Notes: generated by a model from the letters alone, not told the origin. Positions 45,408-57,283 are shown, counted from the stretch's first letter. The stretch: DNA of 64,000 nucleotides from Ottelia alismoides (GCA_037367405.1 JAZKJV010000600.1:496001-560000), one strand, 5' to 3'. Numbers and translations: made by a program.

Positions 45408-45689
45408 CCTCGAGCAACTGCCAAAACGATTTAATTGTTAGTGCATGAAATGGAATCGATGTCATATATGCTCAATCACATATGTAAGAGATGACTCTTT
45501 CTCGGTGATCCTTAGCAAATGCATCTTTAATTGTCATTTAGCGCGTGGATCCATGGCTTCCCATGTCCTCACCAACTGATTCAGATAATCAAGGTTGTTT
45601 ATATATTGTTCTTGATCCAACATCATTCATGATGTCTACTTCTCTTCGGATATCATCAATTTCTTTTTCTTTGAGTACCTTCTTCTTCA

Positions 45690-48600
45690 TCACAAAATTG
45701 TGCGAATTGATAATGCTCTTAAATTCTGTACCCATACATTATCTCAATTTCTTTCATCCCATGGCATTCTTCATCAAACGTCTTGTGCGTATACGTCCCA
45801 ACCGAATGATATTGCGGAGAGAAAGCATCGCCACCTTCTTGATGTCACTCGTACGCTTCTTACCCAGAGTTGTGCTCCGCACTCGTTCTGGGACGATGCG
45901 GTTCTTACTGCATGTTACCTAATTAACCGCATGCCCTCGTCAATGTTGGGGGAGAATATACCTTTTTCTCTTGTCTTTCCTGACAAGGAGTTGTTCTCCC
46001 TTACTCCTCGTGTCTTTGGGTCAGTTGCGTTCGTTCACCAATTGTCTCTAGGGATTGACAAGCTCTCTCATAGGGCTGTCAAATGTGTTTTTGTCGGGTA
46101 TTCCATGACTCAAAAGAGGTATCGTTGCTATGACTCATTACGTCGAAGGTATTATGTCAGCGCAGATGTCACGTTTTTTGAGTCGGTCATGTTTTTCTCT
46201 TCTACAGGCGACAGGTTGGTACCATCAAACACTGTTGATGAGATCTATATTCCTTCTCCACCCCTGTATGCACCACAACAAGCTCCTACACCTACACCAC
46301 CATCCCCACCACCGCCATCACCGCCACCACCTCTACTGCCTTCCATTTCTTTGGTTCCTCCTCTACCACACCACTACAGTCGACAGCCAGCCCCGGCTCA
46401 TGATCATGGTTAATCATCAAGCATGCCCCAGGCTTGTTCTGATAACATTAATTCTAATAATGGGACTAAAGGCATTTCTCAGCAGGAGCAGGTAGGGGAT
46501 GACACGGATGGTGGTACAGCTGATGCAGAACTTGATTTACCTATTGCGCTAAGAAAACAAAAGAGGTCGTGTGCTTCATATCTGATTGCCTCTCATGTTA
46601 CCTTTGAGCATCTGACAGGAGACTTCAGGAGGTTTGTAGTTGCTCTATCCATTGTGAACATTCTACGGACTCAACAGGAGGCATTAGCTGACAGTAGATG
46701 GCGTATGACCATGGAGGAAGAGATGGTTGCCCTTCAGTCGAGAGGTACTTGGAGCCTTGTTCCAGCTCCTACCGGGGCATCTATTGTGAGTTGCAAGTGG
46801 ATTTGTACAGTGAAGCAAAATGCAGATGGCAATATTGATAGGTACAAGGCTCGATTGGTTGCTCGTGGTTTTACTCAGACGTATGGGGCAGATTATCTTG
46901 ACACGTTTTCTCCTGTTGCTCGTCATTCTATCTTACAGATTCTTTTATTTGTTGCTGTGATTCAAGATTGGCCTCTATTTCAATTGGATGTCAAAAATTC
47001 CTTCTTATATGGTGATCTTTAGGAGGAAGTTTATATGCAGCAGTTACCTAGGTTTACTCCCGAGGGGGAGTGTGGACGGGTATGCAGACTTCATAAGGTA
47101 TCTATGGTCTAAAGCAGAGCCCGAGAGCTTGGTTCCATAAGCTCTCAGATTTGTTTGAGAAGCAAGGGTTCAAAAGGTCGAATGCAAATCATTCTCTCTT
47201 TGTACAGAGGATACCCAGAGGTACGACTGTCATTATAGTACTTATTACATGAGATGATAGGCTGGGAATAAAAAGAGTAAAAGAATTCTTGGGCCGTGAA
47301 TTCATTACCAAGGATCTAGGAGTACTTAGATACTTCCTGAGATTGGAGTTTGCTAGAAATGAACGAGGACTTGTGATGACTCAGAGAAAATATGCCACTG
47401 ACTTGCTAAGTGACACATGTATGCTTGGATGTCGACCTACTTCTACACCCATGGATCCAAGCATGAAGATACATAATGATGATACTGAGGAGGTTGATAG
47501 GAGGAGATACAGGGAACTGGTAGGAAGGCTCCTTTATCTTACTATTACAAGACCGGATATTTCATTTGCAGTAAACAAAGTGAGCCAGTTCATGGAGCAA
47601 CCTCGTTAGGTACACATGGATGTTATACATATGATACTAAGGTATCTTAAGTCATCTCCATGTGTAGGATTGTTGTTTAGGAAGGAGGGTACTATTACTA
47701 TATTAGCATGTGCAAATGCAGACTATGCAGGATGCCCACAAGATAGGAAGTCTACATCAGAGTAAGAAGAGTACGAAGCAAACCGTAGTTGCAAGATCAA
47801 GTGCTGAAGCGGAGTATAGAGCTATGGTCTAAGCATGTGCAAAAGTGATGTGGGTTCGTGCAGTCCTGACAGATCTACGTATAGATGTTCCTCTTCCCAT
47901 GTTGCTAAAATGCGACAATCAAGTTGCATTATTCATTGCAAATAACCATGCATTTCACGAGAAGACAAAGCACATCGAGGTTGATTGCCATTATAACCGT
48001 GATATGATCCAGAAAGGCTTTGCCGCCTATCTCCATTCTGACGTGGAGTGACGAATGTTTTTAGGCAAAATTGCTCGTTTTTTAAGCCAGTGTTGGGCAA
48101 CGGGTGTTCCTTTCGCTTTTGGACCGATGACTGGTCCGGAAGGGGTGCTATTAACGTGATGTTCCCGCGTCTTTTTGCATTGGTCGAGGATAAGGACGCG
48201 TCAGTGGCCTCGTGCTGGGCGAACGGCTGCTGGAGCCCTCGGATCGCTGCGAACCTGTCGGATCATCGGCTGGATGATTTTCTATCGTTAATGACTCAGC
48301 TAGTTGATGCTCCTCAACCGAATGTTGGGGTGACCACTGGGTCTGGAAGGATGGATCTTTCTCTTCACGTAAGGCGTACTCAGCTCTCGCTATTACCCAT
48401 AATGCCGATGACGATATCTTGGTGCGTGACTGAAGATTCTTGTAGGGCCTCAAATTACCTGAGCGCATTGGCATTTTCTTATGGCTTCTTCGTAGGGGAA
48501 GGCTATTGACTCGTGATCGGTGCGCAACTATTTTTCCGAACATTGGATCGATGTGCGGCCTCTGTGATACGGAGCGGGAAACAATTTCTCATCTTTTTTT

Positions 48601-49163
48601 CGAGTGCGGCCATGTTCGTACACTTTGGGATGATCTTCCTTGGGTTAACGCCGTCTCCTTTCCTGCCTTGTGCGAGAGTTTGGTTAACTCTAGGGACAGG
48701 GAAAGGAAGCTTTTACTTGATCCGATCGCAAGGCTGTGGAGCATTTGGCTTGGGCGGAACGAGGCAATATTTGCAGCTCAGCGGTTCTATAGGGAGAATA
48801 TTTCTTTGCGTGCTATGCGCCTTCTGGAGGATTGGTCCCAGGGGTAGGCCACTGTGGTTGTATGGGGGATCCATTGCTTGTGGCTACCCTTTCAGGTAGT
48901 CCTTTTTTTGTTCTACTTCTATACCTTCTCTGTAAAAACCGTTTTCTTTTTATTTTTATTTTTAATATATTGGGGTGAACACTGTCGAGTGCTTCCCCTC
49001 TTTTGAGCTTCAAAAAAAATGATCCGGAAAGGCTTCATTTCTACAACCCATGTCAGTTCAGGAGACCAAACAACAGACATTCTTACCAAAGCTTTGCTTC
49101 GGGGTCCCTTCCAGAAGTGCTTATCCAAGATGAGCATGATAGTTATCTATGCTCCATCTTGAG
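45690..49163 (+). pseudogene. copia 2 pol fragment (integrase C-terminus, RT, RNase H)
   Basis: 45700-46413 is one open frame with the end of integrase (HQTSCAYTSQPNDIAERKHR, INRMPSSMLGENIPF, VKCVFVGYS) running into a proline-rich linker. 46423-47022 is RT ([54 protein letters not shown]). 47289-47609 covers the later RT (TKDLGVLRYFLRLEF, SFAVNKVSQFMEQPR). RNase H is decayed, with a small deletion near 47762, and continues as [20 protein letters not shown] up to the LINE. The C-terminus resumes at 49019 with SMIVIYAPS. Two long open stretches mean it is younger or better preserved than copia 1 in this part. It lacks gag and protease. Confidence 0.88.
48021..49018 (+). mobile_element. LINE fragment F (998 bp, 5'-truncated), in copia 2
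   Basis: Flanked by a 17-bp duplication starting ATGATCC and ending GAAAGGCTT (48004-48020 and 49019-49035) with one mismatch. Encodes the ORF2 C-terminus with two or three frame breaks: LGNGCSFRFWTDDWSGRG, the finger CGLCDTERETISHLFFEC, and LWSIWLGRNEAIFAAQRFYR. Ends with the family tail (TTTAATATATTGGGGTGAAC ... TTTGAGCTTCAAAAAAAA). Confidence 0.92.
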
Positions 49164-49169
49164 GGGGAG

Positions 49170-49312
49170 TGTAGAAATTTATTTTATGTTCTTGTATCTT
49201 TTATCTATTTCTCTTTCTTTTTGAGAACCGCATGTAATTTGCCCATAGGCCTCTCCTTATATAAGAGAGTCTAGGACTCAAGGAATAAACATAACTCTTA
49301 TTTTTCCCAACA
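49170..49312 (+). repeat. 3' LTR of copia 2
   Basis: Starts TGTAGAAATTTATT and ends TTTTTCCCAACA, preceded by the purine tract CTTGAGGGGGAG. Contains CCTTATATAAGAGAG. Confidence 0.88.
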
Positions 49313-50429
49313 TATTGTGGTGTATGCTGATGATATACTCATTAGAGGAGATGATATGCAAGGAATAAAGAGGGCAAAAGAATTTCTAGGTCGTGAATTT
49401 GTTACCAAGGATCTAGGAGTCCTAAGATACTTTCTGGGATTGGAATTTGCCAGAAATAAAAAGGGGTTTGTGATGACTTAGAGAAGGTATGTCACTGACT
49501 TGTTGAGTGACGCGGGTATGCTTGGATGTCGACTTGCGACTACACCCATGGATCCAGACATGAAGCTCTATGATGATGATACTGATGAGGTGGGTAGGAG
49601 AAGATACAAAGAGCTGGTTGGAAAGCTCATTTATGTTACCATTACTGGACCCAATATTTCATTTGCAGTCAGTCGAGTGAGCCAATTCATAGAACAACCT
49701 CGTCAAGTCCATATGGATGCTATATAGATGATACTAAGGTATCTCAAATCATCTCCAGGTGCAGGAATGCTATTTAAAAGGGGTGATTCTATGACTATCT
49801 CAGCATACGCAGATGCAGACTATGCAGGATGTCCCAAGGACAGGAAATCCACATCACAGTTTGCTATATTCGTTGGTGATTCTCTCATCTCATAGAAAAG
49901 TAAGAAGCAAATTGTTGTTGCTAGATCTAGTACTGAATCGGAGCATCGAGCGATGACACAAGCATGTACAAAAATGATGTGGGTTCGAGCAGTCCTATTA
50001 GACTTACATATAGATGTTCCTCTTCCAATGTCGTTGGAATGTGACAATCAGGCTGCATTATTCATTGTTAATAATATTGCATTTCATGAGAGGACAAAGC
50101 ATATTGAAGTTGATTGTCATTATATACACGACATCATTCAGAAGAGCTTCATCTCTATATCTCATGTCGGTTCAGGGGACCAGACGATAGACATCTTCAC
50201 CAAAGCTCTATTTAGAGGGACCTTCCATAAGTGTTCATCCAAGCTGAGCATGATAAATATCTATGCTCCATCTTAAGGGGGAGTGTCGTGATATTTTTTA
50301 TAGTTCTGTACCCTCTATACATATTTTTCATGTTCTTCTATCTACTCTATGTAATTTACACATAGATCTCTCCCTATATAAGAGAGCCTAGGGCTTAAGG
50401 AATAAACATCTTTACATTTTCTCCCAGCA
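49313..50429 (+). mobile_element. copia 3, truncated (RT end, RNase H, 3' LTR)
   Basis: Begins exactly at the LTR end of copia 2 with VVYADDILIRGDDMQG. Continues through REFVTKDLGVLRYFLGLEF, SFAVSRVSQFIEQPRQVHMD, the RNase H ISAYADADYAGCPKDRKSTS, and [17 protein letters not shown], to SMINIYAPS. Three or four in-frame stops are present, otherwise close to copia 2. The 3' LTR is 50284-50429 (TGTCGTGATATTTT to CTCCCAGCA). Confidence 0.87.
50284..50429 (+). repeat. 3' LTR of copia 3
   Basis: 146 bp, TG start and CA end, preceded by TAAGGGGGAG. Contains CCCTATATAAGAGAG. The three-LTR element inserted a few bases after its end. Confidence 0.85.
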
Positions 50430-50434
50430 ATAAC

Positions 50435-50759
50435 TGTTAGAGTATATGTTGTGCGTCACTCATATGTGTAGATGGGTAAATGGATCACTCCAGGATCCAT
50501 TTACCACATCCGGTTGTTTAATCTCTCATCTACCAGTTGTGACATGTGGAGACTCGGTGAGGGCTATATAAGAAGCCCATCACCCTCTGTATCCAGTTAC
50601 AAAGTGCAATGAACACATAAGCGTTGAGGCCTTCTTTTGTGGTTTCATCCCGCTTCTTAGGGAGTTGGGTTCCACATAAAAATCTGTGTGTTCCAAGTTT
50701 ATATTTCTGTATTCCATGCTCTGTTTATCAATCCACTTCCGCATTCATATTTTTAACAT
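50435..50759 (+). repeat. LTR1 of the three-LTR element
   Basis: 325 bp from TGTTAGAGTATATG to TATTTTTAACA. Contains GCTATATAAGAAGCCC. Followed by the primer site at 50760. Confidence 0.92.
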
Positions 50760-51335
50760 GGTATCAGAGCGGGTTTGATTCTCGAGTAGTTAGTTTCATT
50801 ATTTATTAGAGATTCGATTTGGGTATTGTTATTCTTGAAGATCATTCATGTTCATATATGGTTCGAGATTTGAGATTAAGTTCTAAGGTTTTTCGAACCT
50901 AGATCTGCAATCGTTGTTGTGTTTGATTAAACAAACTAGGGTTCCATCTCTGGAACCTTAGATCTGGTCCAGAAGATGCTACGAAGGCACCACACAGGAG
51001 GCGACAACCCCAGGAGGCGCCACACAGGATCTCCTTTACCATATGTTGTGCGTCACTCATATGTGTACATGGGTAAATGGATCACTCCAGGATCCATTTA
51101 CCACATCCAGTTGTTTAGTCCCACATCTACCAGTTGTGAGATGTGGAGACTCGGTGAGGGCTATATAAGAAGCCCATCATCCTCTCTATCTAGTGAGAAA
51201 GTGCAATGAACACATAATCCTTTAAGGTCTTCTTCTGTGGTTTCATCCCGCTTCTTAGGGAGTAGGGTTCCACATAAAAATCGTTATGTTTCAAGTTTAT
51301 CTTTCTGTATTTCATGCTCTGCTTATCAATCCACC

Positions 51336-54300
51336 CGAACTTGCCTTGGCTGATAGGAGGAGATTTCAATGTTACCTTGCGTCCTTCTGATAGGCCCCGG
51401 TCCGGGGGGGCTCCGACCCGGGTTCGGCTGACTTTGCGGACTTCGTCAACGGCCTGGCTCTGCAAGATATTACGGCATCGGACGTGAACTTCACTTGGAG
51501 GAATTCTTCCTCTAAGTCGTGCATTGACAGGTTCCTCGCGTCGCTGGCTTTTATGTCGTTGTTTCCCCTGGCGGCTGTTCTTTCTAGGCCGCGAGCTTTC
51601 TCGGATCACACTCCTATCATCTGGGACTCCAAAGTGTCATCTCCTGCGGCAGGGTTCTTTAGGTATGAGAGGTGCTGGCTGCTAGAGGATAATTTCCGTG
51701 AGGTGGTGACTTCTAGTTGGGAGGAGGAATGTGAGGGTCGGTCGGCGGTGGAGAGGTTTGGGAAGAAGTTAACGCGCCTAAGGGGCGTTCCGGCTATGTT
51801 CAAAAAAAGGTCGCGGGAGGCTAGGGCGTCTGCAAGGAAGGTTGCGGAGGGCATCGTTGCGGCATTGGATGCTTTGGAGGGGGTAAGGGACCTTTGCATT
51901 GAGGAGGTGGACTCCAGGGCTGCAGCTGTGGCCGCGGTGGAAAGGGAAAAAAGATTGAGGGCGACGGAATGGTGCCAGAGAGCTAAGGTCAAATGGATCA
52001 GGGAAGGGGACGCAAACTCGTCTTACTTTCACCGGGTGGCTTCTAACAGAAGGCGGTCAAATTTGATACACTACATTTCCTTCGGGGGAAGGGAGGTGAT
52101 GGGCGAGGAGGCTGTGGGGAACGCGGTGGCCGCTTACTTCAGGGAGTTCTCCTCGGTTCGTGCGCCTCGTCGTTGGTGCTGGTTGGGGGAGGATGCCTCG
52201 AAGCTCTCGTCTACGCGCTGTGCGGAGTTGATAAAAGAGATCTCCTTGGACGAGGTGAAGGCTGCTGTTTGGGATCTCAACAGTGATGCCTCGCCAGGGC
52301 CGGATGGTTTCCCAGTTGCATTCTACAAGGACTTTTGGGAGGTGGTGGGGTTGGAAGTTTGGGAGGTGGTATCGGAATTTTGCGGTGGAAACAAGGGCTT
52401 TGATAAGATCAATAGGGCTCTCATTGTTCTGCTACCTAAGACTCCATCTCCACATGCTATTGAAGACTATCGGCCAATTGCGATTTCAAATGCTCTTTAC
52501 TTGATCGTGACAAAGGTGATGTCGCGGAGATTAGCGCCGTTGCTTGATGATTTAATGGAACCCTCGCAGGTGGCTTTCATCCGTGGTCGCCTAATATCCG
52601 ATGTTACGGCTCTTGCCTCTGAGATGGTGGAGAGCTGGGTGAGGAGGGGGAAGCAGGGGAGCCTTTGGAAGGTGGACTTCGCAAAAGCATATGACTCGTT
52701 GGACTGGAATTTTCTATGGCGGGTGTTGCGGGCTCGTGGTTTTCTAAATTTGTGGATTTCGTGGATGCGCCGATGCGTAACTACTGCCTCTTTCTCTATT
52801 ATGCTGAATGGTCGTATCGTTGGCAACCCGTTTCAACCAAGGAGGGGTGTGCGGCAGGGGTGCCCTTTGGCACCCATGCTATTCGTTATTGCGGCGGATG
52901 TCCTGCCCAGGATGGCGACTAGGGTGGTGGCGCGCGGCCTCTCCTTGGGTTTCTCGTGCGCCTACCGGAACGTTCCTACACTTCAATATGCGGATGACAC
53001 TATTGTTTTCATTGAGGGAGGCTTGGAGGAGGTCAGAGGGATGGCAGTGACGTTGAAAATTTTTAGCGAGCTCTCGGGGCTCCTCATCAATCAATCCAAG
53101 TCCAAAGTGATTCCTTTCGCATGGGATGCGGGCTCGGCAGCGGCGTGTGGCGAGCTTTTGGGAAGTATTCCATCCTCTCTCCCAATCGATTATCTGGGGA
53201 TGCCGCTGGGGGCGAGGAGGCCAAGATTGCATGATTGGAACAAGGTGATGGACAAGGGAGGCTTGCTGGGTGGAGTTCGGCGTTGCTCTCTCGGGAAGGC
53301 CGACTCGTTCTTATTAGGTCGGTCCTTGCCTCTATCCCTGTTTACTTTCTTTCAAACTGGATTATCCCGGTGGGGATTAGGAGGCGTCTCGAGGGCCTGA
53401 TGCGGAGTTTCCTTTGGGGAAGAAAGGGGCCCTCTTCGCGGGGCCTACATCTGGTGGCCTGGGAGGAGGTGGCGAAGAGAAAGTGCGAGGGTGGTCTCGG
53501 CATACGGCGGCTGGATTTGGTTAATGACGCGTTGATGCTCAAGTGGGTCAACAGGCTTTGGGGCAACGCCAACATCTTCTTTCCCTCCATGTTACGGGCT
53601 GTTCTATCTCTCGGGGCGGAGATGCTGCGCGACGTGGACACTCGGCGATCTGGAACCCCATTCTGGCGGGGGATCACATCGGCAGTTAGGCGTTATTCTT
53701 ATCTCTTTAAGCCTATGCTTGGGGATGGCAACTCCTTTCTTTTCTGGCGCGACGCTTGAGCGGGGGAGACCTCTCTCGGTGATTCTTTCCCTCGCCTTTG
53801 CGCGCTGGCTACAAATTCTCGTGCGACGGTGGCCTCCTCATGGAGTGGGAGCGGGTGGTTCCCTTCTTTTGCTAGCAACATCTCGGACGAGCGGTTTGAT
53901 GATCTCTTAGCTCTCCTGCAGCTGCTAAGGGTTGCGCCCACGCCTTCGAGTGGCAGGGATCATTGGGTATGGCGCGATGGCATCTTCTCCATGAGGCGGG
54001 CGTTCAGGGCCATCTCGCAGCAGCAGACCTCACAGCAAAACATCTTGTGCAAGGATCTTTGTTGGTTGTGGCGCCTGAAGCTCCCGGAGAGGGTTGTGTT
54101 CTTTCTGTGGCTTTTGAGGTGCGGGAGGATGTTGACCCGAGATAGATGTGCGAGGTTTGTTGCGGGGATTGACTCCTTGGACTGTGCGCTGTGTGGTGGC
54201 AGTGTGGAGACCTTGGAGCACCTCTTCTTCCTTTGTCCGAGCACTGCCGCAATTTGGGAGGACGCCCATGTACCGTGGGTTAACGCCTCTTCAGCTTCGT

Positions 54301-54632
54301 CGTTTTGGGACTCTTTGCGTTCAAGTAACGGTCGGCCGAGGAGGGAGCTGCTTCGCCCGTTCGTGTGCATTTGAGCGCTGTGGCTTGGTCGGAACGCGAA
54401 GATTTTCAGGGGCCAAAGATTTTACAAGGAGAATATTATCGCGCACGTCTCTTCGCTTGTGAATGACTGGCTGCTTATGTAATGCGTTTCTTTTTTGGGG
54501 CTTCCTGCGGGATCCACTCGATCCTAGGTGTTTGTAAAACTCTCTTCCTCCTTTCCTTCTTCGCCTTTTTAATAAAAATTTGGGGCGATCACCACGGCAT
54601 GTATCCCCCGAAGAGCTTTGGTTTCAAAAAAA
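51336..54632 (+). mobile_element. LINE D (3.3 kb, 5'-truncated), in LTR2
   Basis: Flanked by AATCCACC at 51328-51335 and 54633-54640. Ends with an A-rich tract after the family tail. Truncated within the endonuclease domain of ORF2. Base composition is GC-rich compared with the host element. Confidence 0.92.
51338..54482 (+). pseudogene. LINE D ORF2 (endonuclease end, reverse transcriptase, zinc finger)
   Basis: Nearly complete RT. The endonuclease end has WLIGGDFNVTLRPSDRP, then a frameshift at a G7 run (51404-51410), then FRYERCWLLEDNF and WIREGDANSSYFHRVASNRR. RT follows with SPGPDGFPVAFYKDFW, IEDYRPIAISNALYLIVTKV, SQVAFIRGRLISD, KVDFAKAYDSLDW, RRGVRQGCPLAPMLF and the catalytic LQYADDTIVF. 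After a frameshift near 53250 it continues REGRLVLIRSVLASIPVYFL, WRDGIFSMRRAFRA and the finger CALCGGSVETLEHLFFLC. Two TGA codons stand where Trp is expected: 53758, after FLFWRDA, and 54372, before ALWLGRNAKIFRGQRFY. So four lesions disable an otherwise clean frame, pointing to a young insertion. It copies RNA into DNA at nicked chromosomal sites in the family's life cycle. Confidence 0.93.
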
Positions 54633-54661
54633 AATCCACCTCCGCATTCATATTTTTAACA

Positions 54662-55650
54662 TGGTATCAAAGCGGGGTTGATTCTCAAGGAGTTAATTTT
54701 CATTATTTATTCGAGATTCGATTTTGGTATTGTTATTCTTGAAGATCATTCATGTTCATATATGATTCAAGATTTGAGATTCGATTCTAAGGTTTTTCGA
54801 ACCTAGATCTACAATCGTTGTTGTGTTTGTTTTAAAAAACTAGGGTTCCATCTCTGGAACCCTAGATCTGGTCCAGGCGATGCTACGAAGGCGACACACA
54901 GGAGGCCATAACCCCAACTATGCTGCCAGGATCTCCTTTCAACTCCAGAATTGCAGCACCTTCTCAAGGCATGCAGGCATCTACAGGCTCCATCTCAGGA
55001 TCAAGATTATTGAGAATCAAGGTTCCTGTAGAACCCTACCATGGTATCCACAAAGCCCCGTGGCATCCTTCAGGCGGCGCACCATCGCCAGCCCCTCTGG
55101 CAGCCCCAGTTCGACGCAACATCATGTGTACTCCAGATCCAGTTGCAAAATTACAAAAAATGAAGATGGCGCATCTCTCCAGTAACGACGTATGATGGCA
55201 TCTCCTCCAGCCTAAGTACATGATGGTTCTCTACTAAGTGGCGTCGCCCATATCCAGGCACAAGAACTCGTCAAGGCGACAGAGAAGACAAGAAACCATC
55301 GAGCGGTGAAGCAGATCCTAATTGCAGCACCAATTGCTCCGCCGCAGATCCCTCGCATCTCCTACTGTGCTTGAGCCCCTCCTCACAGGCGGCGCTCCAA
55401 CAATCCTTCCTCCTAGCGATGGAGGCTAGATCCGGGGCCCCCTCCCTCCTAGCAGAGGCATCTTCAACTTCCAAAATCTGGCAGTGCCACCTCCTCTCGT
55501 ATGTCGCGAACCCCAAGCGGCATCGCTCCCTTCCCAGACCTCCTCCTCTTCGACAATCAGAAGCTCTAGGAGGGACTCCTGCTCCAGCAGTGGCTCGAGA
55601 GCAATCACACCCTCCAGTGGTAGAAACCCTAAGGCTTTGAAAGGGCAATG
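54662..55650 (+). other. leader and 5' interior of the three-LTR element
   Basis: 54662-54910 repeats the leader seen at 50760-51020 (GATTCTCAAGGAGTTA-like, GAAGATCATTCATGTTC, CTAGGGTTCCATCTCTGGAA). 54915-55650 is GC-richer, with open frames on both strands but no gag motif or zinc knuckle. It could be a degenerate gag or foreign sequence. Confidence 0.5.
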
Positions 55651-56006
55651 GCCCCTTTTTTATTATAAAAAAATTCGGTTGTTACTGTAGAACCCAAGTG
55701 GGTCGTTCGTAAAAAAAGAAGAGAGAGAGAGAGAGAGAAAGAAAAGAAGGGGAGGAATTTGTTTTGAGCCTAAATGAGGCGCCGAAGTTCAAAAAAATGG
55801 GGAGGAATTTGTTTTGGAAAAAAGATTGCATATAAAAAAACCGTACGCGGAAAACGAGAGGGAAAGCCATAAAAGGTGTAAACGGTTTATTTAAAAAGAA
55901 AAATTTTGACAACTATTAAAAAAATAGGAATGAAATAGCAGAAAAAATGAGGAAAAAGAAAATTGGTTGAGAAAAGCCGAGAAAAAAGTGATGACTTATT
56001 TGGTTT

Positions 56007-56480
56007 TGTTTTCCCCATTTTATTGTCTTCTCCCAACTTTGCTGATGCCATTGTTTTCCGATAAGTATGGGAGAAAGGGGGAGTATAATGTAGAGTCCTT
56101 CGGCCATGATTCAGACTCCTCATATTTCAGGTCAGATTGATATTTTCCCAGTCCAGATACACGACCAGATTTCCAGACTCTACAAATGTTCAGACTCGAC
56201 GTCAGATTGGATCCAAGTCTTCAGCTTTTCAGATGTACACACGTTTTCCCCATTTGATTGTCTTCTCCCAACATTATCGATGCCATTATTTTCCGACAAG
56301 TATGGGAGAAAGGGGGAGTATATGTAGAGTCCTTCGGGCATGATTCAGACTCCTCAGATTTCAGGTCAGATTCAGATTTTCCCAGACCAGATACATGGCC
56401 AGATTTCCAAACTCTACAAATGTTCAGACTTAATGTCAGATTGGATCCGATCATCTGGGTCTTCAATTTCAGACACGTAC
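56007..56480 (+). repeat. tandem ~232-bp repeat in the element interior
   Basis: Two units begin TTGTCTTCTCCCAAC, each with AAGTATGGGAGAAAGGGGGA (a purine tract), TGTAGAGTCCTTCGG and TTCAGACTC words. A single related unit occurs at about 34845-35040 in copy 2. Confidence 0.7.
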
Positions 56481-57085
56481 ATGTATGCAGTCTGTTCAGA
56501 TGTGCACTAATGAATCTGTGATTCATCACTCTAAAAGTTGAAAATAGAGCTTTGTCCCCGAGTAATTAGATGCATACCTCAACTTATATTGCATAATTAG
56601 CATTCATGCATGTGTAAATAATATCTGCATTTTGGCACATATTTGCATTAAATAAGGAGCGAAATTCACTTGTAAATATTCACTTGTATATTAGCTAAAT
56701 TCTCCATTTTGTATATATTTTATACTAACTCCAAATCCAATAAAATCAACTTTATAATGTATATATTACTAACACTAATTAAGAAAAATTATTAACTTGT
56801 AAAATTGACCAATAAAACCTAGATCTAAGTTTGAGACTATGAATATTAAAATGTGTATATTTCCCTGATACAGTATCTGATTTAGGTCTACTTACTTATA
56901 AAGTACTATACATTCGAAGACCTTCAAAACGAGACTAATTTTATAAAAATCGGAGATCGCATGTGAAACTTGAGTTTTGGACCCCTATTGTATATTGTAC
57001 ATATTGACCGAATTGCCCTCCATTTTTATCTTTTTATCTATTGAATTATTAAAAATACAAAAAAATAGATTAATTTGTAAATATT

Positions 57086-57283
57086 GGGGAGGCCTTGCAA
57101 ATAACCAACGTCCTCATGTGTTGTGCACGCGAGGTGGAGTTAATGTCGAGGCGAGCTCCCTGTTGCCCTGCCCCCGTCAACCCACAGCCGACGCGTGCCT
57201 TCGAGCAAGAAGCTCGCCTCGAGAGTAACTCCACCTCATGGTCACGACACGTGAGGACGTGGGTTAATTGCAAGGCCTCCCCT
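57086..57283. repeat. ~80-bp-arm inverted repeat in the element interior
   Basis: The left arm GGGGAGGCCTTGCAAATAAC and the right arm, reversed, GGGGAGGCCTTGCAATTAAC continue as ACGTCCTCA(T/C)GTG, GAGGTGGAGTTA and TCGAGGCGAGCT. A second, weaker inverted pair with ACGTG cores follows to 57560. Confidence 0.7.

Larger units (their letters stand above)
37914..45560 (-). pseudogene. hAT transposase gene (DUF659 and hATC domains), interrupted
   Basis: Reading the minus strand from right to left: 45560-45408 gives TIKDAFAKDHREKVISYIC and SIPFHALTIKSFWQLLEA. After MITE B, 44707-44070 gives GQYGSGLKPPTGHEI, MTDGWTNIRGRSLMNF, VVADNASANVAEGRLL, WTSCAAHSIDSALEEI and QTRFATPFLTLESIL. 43999-43527 continues with MNPYFVYNDCNIFD and KELSAYKLAHGLFGKPLA. 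43500-43211 is the hATC dimerisation domain (WWSIHGTETLHLQSMVVEIL, then NWSTFES), an apparently intact intron, and IHTKKMNKLDAKRLNDLVYV. After the copia, 38235-37914 gives DPISSKDRTHMNEWIGGE and an acidic C-terminus. At least three frameshifts/stops are present (near 44514, 44070 and the copia junction). The N-terminal BED finger is missing. Dead, but a likely former source of enzyme for the two MITEs with the same ends. Confidence 0.88.
37507..45690 (-). mobile_element. decayed autonomous hAT transposon with nested insertions
   Basis: The left end CAGTGTTGCAGAAGTCAG has the family's terminal sequence. The interior encodes hAT transposase on the minus strand. The opposite end is lost where the truncated copia begins near 45690; the 8 bases before the left end, GCTATCGT, are not found again there. 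It holds a full copia (38261-43210) and hAT MITE B (44708-45407). Confidence 0.8.
45690..49312 (+). mobile_element. copia 2, 5'-truncated in integrase, with LINE insertion
   Basis: Starts abruptly inside integrase next to the hAT relic and ends in a 143-bp LTR at 49170-49312. A LINE (48021-49018) lies within its RNase H C-terminal coding region. It is immediately followed by the truncated copia 3. Confidence 0.85.
51041..54661 (+). repeat. LTR2 (middle LTR), split by LINE D
   Basis: 51041-51335 plus 54641-54661 equals 316 bp, corresponding to LTR1 positions 10-325. The first nine bases are missing at the join with the first leader. Followed by a primer site at 54662. Confidence 0.9.

Noticed and set aside
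51041..51335. Independent solo LTR
   Set aside because: It continues at 54641 after LINE D and is followed by a primer site and leader, so it is the middle LTR of one complex element.
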